Of a stretch of DNA of 11,091 bases, positions 5,486 through 11,091 are shown piece after piece. This DNA comes from an uncultured Lachnospiraceae bacterium (lineage in GTDB: Bacteria > Bacillota > Clostridia > Lachnospirales > Lachnospiraceae), in NCBI GenBank assembly GCA_947177465.1, contig CAMWUP010000042.1:1-11091 (forward strand), in the 5' to 3' direction. The translations under genes were made by a program, and so were the position numbers. Each line of letters opens with the position of its first letter. The first letter of the stretch is position 1. The notes below the pieces were generated by a model. It did not search any database. It had not been told where the DNA came from and saw only the letters and a program-made list of their open reading frames with translations.

Positions 5486-6307
5486 ATGGACAAGGTATAT
5501 GAGAAATTGCAGCGTTGCTGTCAGTGCGTCAGGGATAGAGTGGATTTTGTGCCGAGAGTTGCACTGATACTTGGTTCCGGATTGGGAGATTTTGCAGACA
5601 ACATTAAGGTGGCGGCAGAGCTTCCCTATAACGAGATTGAGGGATTTCCCGTATCAACAGTGCCCGGTCATGCCGGCAGGTTTATCTTCGGCTATCTGGA
5701 CGAGGTGCCTATTGTATGCATGAAAGGAAGAATTCACTTTTACGAGGGGTATGATATTGCAGACGTGGTGCTGCCGGTGCGCCTGATGAAGCTTTTAGGT
5801 GCGGAAATATTGTTTTTGACAAATGCATCGGGTGGTGTGAATCCCGATTTTCAAGCGGGGGACCTTATGCTGATTACAGACCAGATTGCCTGCTTTGTAC
5901 CCAATCCGTTAATCGGACCGAATATAGAAGCACTTGGAACCCGTTTCCCTGATATGACGGTTATCTACGACAAAGAACTGCGGGAATTGATAAAGAAGGC
6001 GGCAAAAGAAACCGGCATATCCCTGCAGGAGGGTGTTTACATTCAGCTTACCGGACCTTCCTTTGAGTCGGCGGCGGAGGTTCGCATGGTGCGCACGCTG
6101 GGAGCCGATGCGGTCGGCATGAGCACGGCTGTGGAAGCCATTGCCGCAAGGCATATGGGTATGCGGGTATGCGGCGTTTCCTGTGTGTGTAATCTGGCGG
6201 CAGGCATGACGGCAAATCCGCTGACACATGAGGAGGTGCAGGAGGCGGCGGCAGGAGCGGCGCTTCGTTTTACGAAGCTTGTACAGGAGAGCATCCGGCA
6301 TTTTTAA
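5486..6307 (+). CDS. punA: Purine-nucleoside phosphorylase, trimeric PNP type
   Basis: Cleaves purine nucleosides (mainly inosine and guanosine in this family) with phosphate to the free base and (deoxy)ribose 1-phosphate, in the cytoplasm. It has 273 residues, normal for the trimeric low-molecular-mass class and unlike the shorter hexameric DeoD. Visible motifs are the phosphate loop GSGLG at 30-34, VPGHAGRF, KGRIHFYEG, TNASGG, GPSFES with Glu194, GADAVGMST, and VSCVCNLAAG with Asn236. Glu194 and Asn236 correspond to the human PNP base-contacting residues Glu201 and Asn243, which favours 6-oxopurines. The open frame extends upstream to 5384, but that part crosses the hairpin at 5424-5470 and has no family likeness; MDKVYEKLQ at 5486 gives the usual length. 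It is the first gene of a three-gene nucleoside-salvage run. Confidence 0.93.
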   Translation: MDKVYEKLQRCCQCVRDRVDFVPRVALILGSGLGDFADNIKVAAELPYNEIEGFPVSTVPGHAGRFIFGYLDEVPIVCMKGRIHFYEGYDIADVVLPVRLMKLLGAEILFLTNASGGVNPDFQAGDLMLITDQIACFVPNPLIGPNIEALGTRFPDMTVIYDKELRELIKKAAKETGISLQEGVYIQLTGPSFESAAEVRMVRTLGADAVGMSTAVEAIAARHMGMRVCGVSCVCNLAAGMTANPLTHEEVQEAAAGAALRFTKLVQESIRHF

Positions 6308-6349
6308 TAAAGCGAGAAGCGTGCACAGTCTGTAAACGGAGGAAGATTT

Positions 6350-6769
6350 ATGAAGGAGGAAGGGAAAAAAGAACTGATAAAAGCGGCACTGACGGCAAGA
6401 GAGCGGGCGTATATTCCCTATTCCGGTTATGCGGTCGGCGCGGCTGTTTTAACGGAAAGCGGTCGGATATACACTGGCTGCAATGTGGAGAACGCTTCTT
6501 ATGGCGCGACAAATTGTGCAGAGCGGACAGCCATTTTTAAAGCTGTCAGCGAGGGTGAAAGGAAATGCATGGCGATTGCCATAGCAGGAGGCAAAAAGGG
6601 AAAAGCGCCTGCGGATTATGCGCATCCATGCGGCATCTGCAGGCAGGTCATGCGGGAATTTGGAGGAGAGGATTTACGGATACTTGTGGCAAGGTCGGAA
6701 GACGATTACAGGGAATACACCCTGAAAGAGCTGCTTCCCTATGGATTTGGGGGTGAAAATCTTTTATGA
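6350..6769 (+). CDS. cdd: Cytidine deaminase
   Basis: Deaminates cytidine and deoxycytidine to uridine and deoxyuridine for pyrimidine salvage. At 139 residues it fits the small homotetrameric class. The zinc site is complete: Cys56 and the catalytic Glu58 in NCAER, then Cys94 and Cys97 in PCGICRQ; three cysteine ligands are the hallmark of the tetrameric type. The substrate loop CNVENASYG is intact. The start at 6350 follows GGAGGAAG (6338-6345). The gene lies 42 bp after punA with no terminator between them. Its stop overlaps the next ATG in an ATGA junction, so cdd and the amidohydrolase are translationally coupled. Confidence 0.95.
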   Translation: MKEEGKKELIKAALTARERAYIPYSGYAVGAAVLTESGRIYTGCNVENASYGATNCAERTAIFKAVSEGERKCMAIAIAGGKKGKAPADYAHPCGICRQVMREFGGEDLRILVARSEDDYREYTLKELLPYGFGGENLL

Positions 6770-8067
6770 ATATCAGACTATATAATGCGCGGATACTGAC
6801 GATGGAGCCGGACAGACCCATATTTGAAGGAGAAATCTGGATTAAAAATGAAAAAATTGTCTATGTCGGGGAAGAGAAGGTACTGAAAAGTCTTGAGACA
6901 GAGAAACAGGGATTGTATATTCACTGGGATAAAGAGATAGACTGCGAGAGGAATCTTCTTATGCCGGGCTTTAAAAATGCACATACACATTCAGGTATGA
7001 CGGCGTTTCGCTCCTATGCCGATGATCTGCCCCTGCAGAAGTGGCTTACGGAAAAGATTTTTCCCATGGAGAAAAAACTCACGGGGGAGGATATCTGTTA
7101 TCTGGTTAAGCTTGCCATTTTGGAATATCTGACAAGCGGCATCACTGCAATATTTGACATGTACCTTATGCCCGCGATTACGGCACATGCCTGTATGGAT
7201 ATGGGGATGCGCTGTGTTCTGACAAGCGGTCTGAATGACTTCACCTCATCGGTAAAGGAGATGGCGGAGGAATATGCCAGATGGAACCATGCGTCACCTC
7301 TTATCAGCTATCAGCTTGGCTTTCATGCAGAATATACCTGTTCCAAGGAGCGTTTAAAGCAGGTGGCGTCTTTGGCGCACAGACTGCGTGCGCCGGTTTA
7401 TGCCCATATGAGCGAGACCAAGGCGGAGGTTATGGAGTGTAAGAAAAAGTATGGTATGACGCCTCCGGTATTTTTGGATTCGCTGGGGCTGTTCCGGTTT
7501 GGCGGCGGCGGCTACCACTGTGTACATATGTCCGATGACGATATGCGCATTTTTATTAAGCGCGGTATGTATGTGATTACCAACCCGGGCTCCAATACGA
7601 AGCTTGCAAGCGGCATTGCGCCTGTTTCGGATTATATAGAAAAATCCATTCCCGTGGCAATCGGCACGGATGGTGCGGCGAGCAATAATTGTCTGGATAT
7701 GTTTCGGGAAATGTTTTTGGTGACAGGGCTTGCCAAGCTGAAGAATGAGGATGCGGCATGTCTGGATGCGGCGTCAGTGCTGAAGATGGCGACAGTCAAT
7801 GGAGCAGCCGCCATGCACTTAAAGGATGCGGACGTGCTGGCAGAGGGGAAGCTGGCAGATATCATTATGATAGATTTGAAGCAGCCCAATATGCAGCCGA
7901 TTCATAATATCGAAAAAAATATTGTGTACAGCGGCAGCAAGCAGAATGTAAAAATGACCATGATTGGCGGGCGTATCCTGTATATGAACGGAAGCTTTTA
8001 TGTGGGTGAGGAGCCTGCAGCCATCTATAAAGAGACAGAAAGGATTGTAAACCGCCTGATAGGGTAG
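6766..8067 (+). CDS. mtaD: Amidohydrolase, methylthioadenosine/S-adenosylhomocysteine deaminase type
   Basis: A 433-residue metal-dependent amidohydrolase of the COG0402 (SsnA/MtaD/AtzA-like) group, cytoplasmic. An N-terminal beta domain (about 1-65) leads to a TIM barrel. The metal ligands are His73 and His75 (AHTH), His214 (HMSE, with catalytic-type Glu217) and Asp302 (GTDGAASN). ADDLPLQKWL, FHAEYTCS, NPGSNTKLASGIAPV and NNCLDMFREM are typical of 5'-methylthioadenosine/S-adenosylhomocysteine deaminases, which turn these adenosine derivatives into inosine derivatives. The C-terminal strands (IVYSGSKQNVKMTMIGGRILY) complete the beta sandwich. The start overlaps the cdd stop by 4 bp. Its place beside punA and cdd supports a nucleoside role, but related enzymes act on guanine, other adenosine derivatives or s-triazines, so the exact substrate is inferred. 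Confidence 0.85.
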   Translation: MNIRLYNARILTMEPDRPIFEGEIWIKNEKIVYVGEEKVLKSLETEKQGLYIHWDKEIDCERNLLMPGFKNAHTHSGMTAFRSYADDLPLQKWLTEKIFPMEKKLTGEDICYLVKLAILEYLTSGITAIFDMYLMPAITAHACMDMGMRCVLTSGLNDFTSSVKEMAEEYARWNHASPLISYQLGFHAEYTCSKERLKQVASLAHRLRAPVYAHMSETKAEVMECKKKYGMTPPVFLDSLGLFRFGGGGYHCVHMSDDDMRIFIKRGMYVITNPGSNTKLASGIAPVSDYIEKSIPVAIGTDGAASNNCLDMFREMFLVTGLAKLKNEDAACLDAASVLKMATVNGAAAMHLKDADVLAEGKLADIIMIDLKQPNMQPIHNIEKNIVYSGSKQNVKMTMIGGRILYMNGSFYVGEEPAAIYKETERIVNRLIG

Positions 8068-8092
8068 GCGGTCTGCAAAAAAGTGGAACAAA

Positions 8093-9775
8093 ATGGAATA
8101 TTTGGTTTTTATAATTGTAGTGGCAGCTTTGGTGGCAGCGCTGCTGGCAAAGGGGGTGTATGACGAGTACCAGGACAGAAAAAGGTTAATTAGCCATTTG
8201 CGGAACGAGTATGGAGAATTACAGAAAAGAGAATACAGACCGGAGCAGTATGCCACTATCCCGGGGTATTTCTCAAAGCATCCGGCAGAGGGACAGCTCG
8301 ATGATATCACATGGAATGACCTGAGCATGGACGATGTATTTAAGAGTATAAATGACACTTATTCTTCCGCCGGTGAAGAGGTTTTGTATCATACGCTGCG
8401 GACGCCCTGCTTTGAGGAGGGGGCGCTTGCACATCTTGAGGAACTGATACAGCATTTTTCAGACAATACGGAGGAGCGGGTAAAGCTGCAGCTTTTGCTT
8501 TGCCGGCTGGGGCGGACAGGCAGATTTTCCATGTATGATTATCTGGAGCATTTAGATTTGCTGGGAAACCGGAGTAATGGAAAGCATTGGATACTGAATC
8601 TGCTCTATCTTCCCTGTATTGCGCTCTGCGTATGTATGCCGTCCTACGGCGTGCTCTGTCTGGTGGCGCTGATGCTTTTTAATATTCTAAGCTACTTTAA
8701 GGAAAAAGGCGAGATAGACCCATATATTACGAGCTTTGCCTATGTTATGCGTCTGCTGGATACGGCAGGCAGGGTGGAAAAGCTGCAGCTTGCGGCAATC
8801 GGTGCGGAAACAGAGGTACTGCATGCGCACAGAAAGAGGTTGGGGAAGTTTCAGAGAGGTTCTTTCTGGCTGATGTCTGCGGGAAGAATGTCCGGCTCCG
8901 GCAATCCACTGGATATCCTGCTGGACTACTTGCGGATGGCGTGCCATATCGATTTGATAAAATTTAATTCCATGCTGACACAGGTGCGGGAGAGGACTGC
9001 GGATGTGGACATGCTGTTTTACACATTGGGCAGCCTGGAGACGGCAATCTCAATCGGCGCCTACAGAAAGTCCTTAAGCGGCGGCTTTTGTGTTCCGGCG
9101 CTTGCCTTTGCAGGCGGCAGAAAGCTGCGTGCTGTCAATCTGTATCATCCCCTGCTGGAAAATCCGGTTAAAAATTCTATCAAGGCGGACAGGGGCGTTT
9201 TGCTGACCGGCTCTAACGCTTCCGGCAAATCTACCTTTTTAAAGACGGTGGCCGTAAACGCTGTGTTTGCGCAGACCATACACACCGTATTAGCAGATTC
9301 CTATGAAGGAGGCGTATACCAAATCTGTTCCTCCATGGCGCTTCGGGACGATATTGCCGGCGGCGAGAGCTACTACATGGTAGAAATCCGCGCGATTAAG
9401 CGGATTTTGGATTTGATTGACAGAGGAAAAAGAGTGCTGTGCTTTGTGGACGAGGTGCTCAGGGGAACCAATACCGTGGAAAGAATTGCTGCGGGGGCGG
9501 AAATTCTTTTAAGTCTGGTATCGGGACAGGCAATGTGCTTTGCTGCCACTCATGATGTAGAGCTGACGGGGCTTTTGGGAAAATATTATGACAATTACCA
9601 TTTTGAAGAGGAGATTGTGGACGGCGATATCTATTTCAATTACAGGCTGTTAGACGGCAGGGCGACGACCCGCAATGCCATAAAGCTTTTGTCAGTGATG
9701 GGCTATCAAAAGGAAATCATTGAAAATGCAGAGCAGCGTGCAGAGAATTTTATGAAAGCGGGGAAATGGAAATGA
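8093..9775 (+). CDS. Membrane-anchored MutS-like ATPase
   Basis: A 560-residue protein with a MutS-type ABC ATPase domain at its C-terminus, but without the mismatch-binding N-terminal domain and its Phe-x-Glu motif. The order is: N-terminal transmembrane helix (about 4-23), a basic helical stretch, a second hydrophobic region with one or two helices (about 167-203), a helical lever-like region (about 205-360), then the ATPase. Walker A is GSNASGKST with Lys379; Walker B is FVDEVLRGTN with Asp453-Glu454; the ATHD switch histidine motif follows. The nearest families are uncharacterised MutS-related membrane proteins, so a role in mismatch repair should not be assumed. The gene starts 25 bp after the amidohydrolase with a weak ribosome binding site (AAGTGGA, 8081-8087) and may be the tail of that operon. 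Its stop overlaps the rnhA start. Confidence 0.85.
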   Translation: MEYLVFIIVVAALVAALLAKGVYDEYQDRKRLISHLRNEYGELQKREYRPEQYATIPGYFSKHPAEGQLDDITWNDLSMDDVFKSINDTYSSAGEEVLYHTLRTPCFEEGALAHLEELIQHFSDNTEERVKLQLLLCRLGRTGRFSMYDYLEHLDLLGNRSNGKHWILNLLYLPCIALCVCMPSYGVLCLVALMLFNILSYFKEKGEIDPYITSFAYVMRLLDTAGRVEKLQLAAIGAETEVLHAHRKRLGKFQRGSFWLMSAGRMSGSGNPLDILLDYLRMACHIDLIKFNSMLTQVRERTADVDMLFYTLGSLETAISIGAYRKSLSGGFCVPALAFAGGRKLRAVNLYHPLLENPVKNSIKADRGVLLTGSNASGKSTFLKTVAVNAVFAQTIHTVLADSYEGGVYQICSSMALRDDIAGGESYYMVEIRAIKRILDLIDRGKRVLCFVDEVLRGTNTVERIAAGAEILLSLVSGQAMCFAATHDVELTGLLGKYYDNYHFEEEIVDGDIYFNYRLLDGRATTRNAIKLLSVMGYQKEIIENAEQRAENFMKAGKWK

Positions 9776-10260
9776 AGGTGATGCTGTATACGGACGGTGC
9801 GGCAAGGGGCAATCCCGACGGACCGGGCGGTTTTGGAGCTATTTTACAGTATACGGATACAAAAGGCGTTTTACATGAGAGGGAGTTCAGTGCAGGATAC
9901 AAAAAGACAACCAACAACCGCATGGAGCTGATGGCAGTTATTGTAGGACTTGAGGCATTAAACAGACCTTGCGAGGTGGTTGTGGTTTCCGATTCCAAAT
10001 ATGTGACGGATGCCTTTAACCAGCACTGGATAGAAGGCTGGCTGAAAAATAACTGGAAAACCAGCACGAAAAAACCGGTCAAAAATGTGGAGCTCTGGCA
10101 GCGGCTTTTAAAGGCGGCGAATCCGCATAAGCTGTGCTTTGAATGGGTGAAAGGACACGATGGGCATCCGGAAAACGAACGTTGTGACAAACTGGCGACA
10201 ACCGCCGCTGACGGCGATATATTGCTTGACGACGACGGCGGTGACTTGGTATACTGTTAG
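9772..10260 (+). CDS. rnhA: Ribonuclease HI
   Basis: RNase HI degrades the RNA strand of RNA-DNA hybrids (R-loops, primers). From 9772 it has 162 residues, about the size of the Escherichia coli enzyme. All catalytic positions are present: Asp8 in YTDGA, the Glu in NNRMEL, the Asp in VSDSKYV, and the His and Asp in KGHDGHPENERCDKLA, which is nearly the E. coli sequence. The basic helix region (WLKNNWKTSTKKPVKN) is also kept. An in-frame ATG lies 6 bases upstream at 9766, but GGGG at 9760-9763 is 8 bases from 9772 and only 2 from 9766, and ATGA at 9772 overlaps the MutS-like stop. The C-terminus has an unusual acidic tail, DILLDDDGGDLVYC, whose codons also contain a promoter for the next gene. 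Confidence 0.95.
   Translation: MKVMLYTDGAARGNPDGPGGFGAILQYTDTKGVLHEREFSAGYKKTTNNRMELMAVIVGLEALNRPCEVVVVSDSKYVTDAFNQHWIEGWLKNNWKTSTKKPVKNVELWQRLLKAANPHKLCFEWVKGHDGHPENERCDKLATTAADGDILLDDDGGDLVYC
10226..10255 (+). promoter_or_regulatory. Predicted promoter inside the 3' end of rnhA
   Basis: TTGACG (10226-10231) and TATACT (10250-10255) are 18 bp apart, and TGG just before the -10 makes it an extended -10. Each box has five of six consensus bases. Transcription would start near 10262, giving a leader of about 47 nt before the small membrane-protein gene, which can therefore be expressed independently of rnhA. Confidence 0.65.
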
Positions 10261-10308
10261 TAAGATTTGATAAAATTAAAAATAAAAGATTTAGGATGGA
10301 GGTTCAAT

Positions 10309-10458
10309 ATGATTGCGATTCTGAATTCATTTTTTAGTTATCTTCTTTTGTTTGTTGTTACGGCAGCGATCGCCGGAGTGGGTATTTTTGTGGGGATTAC
10401 CATGCGCAAAAAGAAAAATTTGTCGGCGGAAACCAAAACCGCGGACGAAGTGCAGTAA
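10309..10458 (+). CDS. Small single-helix membrane protein (49 aa), unknown function
   Basis: A 49-residue protein with a hydrophobic segment at about 3-32 (FFSYLLLFVVTAAIAGVGIF then GITM) and a short basic-then-polar tail (RKKKNLSAETKTADEVQ). The positive charges after the helix predict that the tail faces the cytoplasm and the N-terminus faces out. It has a very strong ribosome binding site (GGAGG 10298-10302, 6 bases from the ATG), its own upstream promoter and its own terminator, all of which argue that it is a real expressed gene. The in-frame ATG at 10267 would add 14 residues but has no ribosome binding site. I do not recognise the family. Confidence 0.75.
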   Translation: MIAILNSFFSYLLLFVVTAAIAGVGIFVGITMRKKKNLSAETKTADEVQ

Positions 10459-10482
10459 AAGCGGAGGACAAAATACTTTTAA

Positions 10483-10507
10483 GGTGCCGTGTAAACGGCA
10501 CTTTTTT
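10483..10507 (+). terminator. Intrinsic terminator with GUAA tetraloop
   Basis: GTGCCGT (10484-10490) pairs with ACGGCAC (10495-10501) around a GTAA loop, a stable GNRA tetraloop in RNA. Six T residues follow (10502-10507). It ends the transcript of the 49-residue protein gene and sits 22 bp before the HAD gene start, so HAD expression needs read-through or its own signal. Confidence 0.9.
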
Positions 10508-10529
10508 CGCTTTGCGGAAAGGAAAGACT

Positions 10530-11091
10530 ATGCGTTATGATGTAATACTTTGGGATGTGGACGATACCCTTCTGGATTTTCCCTATTCACAGAAAATGTC
10601 ACTGATAAAAGCGGCGGAAAAAATGGGTGTGTCCGTAACAGAAGAAATGAATGACCGCTATGCCGCCATCAACGACGGGTGGTGGAAACGGCTGGAAAAA
10701 GGAGAGGTCACAAAGCAGCAGCTTCTCACAGGACGTTTTCTTGACTGGTTTGCGGACTGTGGCATTGTTTGTGAAAATGTGGACGAGTTTCAGGAGCATT
10801 ATGAAAGCGGGCTGGGTCATATATATCGTTATCGGGACGATTCGCTTAAGGTTTGCAAGGCGCTGCAGGGAAAATGCAGGCAGTTTGCAGTGACGAACGG
10901 AGTAACCGCTCCGCAGCTTTCCAAGCTGAAGCTTTCAGGCTTTTTTGACATTTTGGAAAATATTTTTATCTCCGAGCAGCTTGGTGCGCCGAAGCCCCAG
11001 AGACTCTTTTTTGACCGCGTTCTGGAGACGATGCCGGAGGTGGCAAGGAGCCGTATCCTGATTGTGGGAGATTCCCTGAGCAGCGACATGC
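10530..11091 (+). CDS. HAD-family hydrolase, YjjG/YfnB-like (3' end outside window)
   Basis: The frame is open from 10530 to the window end (187 full codons), so the gene is cut by the edge; family members are about 225-240 residues. HAD motif I is LWDVDDTLLDF, with the nucleophile Asp9 and acid/base Asp11. Motif II is the Thr in VTNGV, motif III the Lys in GAPKPQRLFF, and motif IV GDSLSSDM at the very end. A helical cap domain (about 15-95) follows motif I, as in the YjjG group, which dephosphorylates pyrimidine and other nucleotides, including non-canonical ones. That assignment rests on motif style and cap position; other small-molecule phosphatases are possible. The ribosome binding site is AAAGGA (10518-10523), 6 bases from the ATG. 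The gene starts directly after a terminator, and no separate promoter is obvious. Confidence 0.85.
   Translation, partial: MRYDVILWDVDDTLLDFPYSQKMSLIKAAEKMGVSVTEEMNDRYAAINDGWWKRLEKGEVTKQQLLTGRFLDWFADCGIVCENVDEFQEHYESGLGHIYRYRDDSLKVCKALQGKCRQFAVTNGVTAPQLSKLKLSGFFDILENIFISEQLGAPKPQRLFFDRVLETMPEVARSRILIVGDSLSSDM

Noticed and set aside
5298..5567. Open frame of 89 codons before punA
   Set aside because: No ribosome binding site, it overlaps the leader hairpins, and it runs into punA in another frame with no recognisable protein features.
8051..8072. Hairpin ACCGCC/GGCGGT at the end of the amidohydrolase gene as a terminator
   Set aside because: It is short, includes the stop codon, and is followed by A residues rather than a U-tract.

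Overview
The window looks like chromosomal DNA of a spore-forming Clostridia, most likely a Lachnospiraceae-type gut Firmicute. The main reasons are a full-length spoIVA (a spore-coat gene limited to endospore formers), moderate GC with strong AGGAGG-type ribosome binding sites, sigma-A style promoters, and a dense, all-rightward gene layout. Every gene I can support is on the + strand.

Layout: (1) 37-2492: a VWA/CoxE-like protein, possibly translationally coupled to an unseen upstream gene, then tyrS 20 bp later. (2) 2493-3047: a 555-bp non-coding gap. It holds two oppositely oriented copies of a 111/112-bp, highly palindromic, MITE-like repeat, followed by a well-formed promoter. (3) 3048-3668: an unrecognised two-helix membrane protein. 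(4) 3669-5250: a probable sporulation promoter, a terminator-like hairpin whose 3' arm contains the Shine-Dalgarno of the next gene, and spoIVA. (5) 5251-8067: a promoter, a leader with two stem-loops, and a nucleoside-salvage operon: purine nucleoside phosphorylase, cytidine deaminase, and an amidohydrolase of the methylthioadenosine/S-adenosylhomocysteine deaminase group, the last two overlapping by 4 bp. (6) 8093-10260: a membrane-anchored MutS-like ATPase overlapping rnhA (RNase HI). (7) 10226-11091: a promoter inside the end of rnhA, a 49-residue single-helix membrane protein, an intrinsic terminator with a GUAA tetraloop, and the start of a HAD phosphatase (YjjG/YfnB-like) cut off by the window edge.

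Working together: PunA, Cdd and the amidohydrolase plausibly recycle purine and pyrimidine nucleosides and S-adenosylmethionine by-products. The HAD protein could add a nucleotidase step, but it is a separate transcription unit. SpoIVA builds the basement layer of the spore coat.

The most unusual content is the repeat pair in region 2. Its internal stems have diverged between copies with pairing preserved, and complementarity continues beyond the conserved ends, as if each copy sat in the centre of a palindrome. Next is the spoIVA start region, where promoter, hairpin, U-tract and ribosome binding site are packed into about 75 bp. No search or folding program was run; all calls come from reading the sequence.
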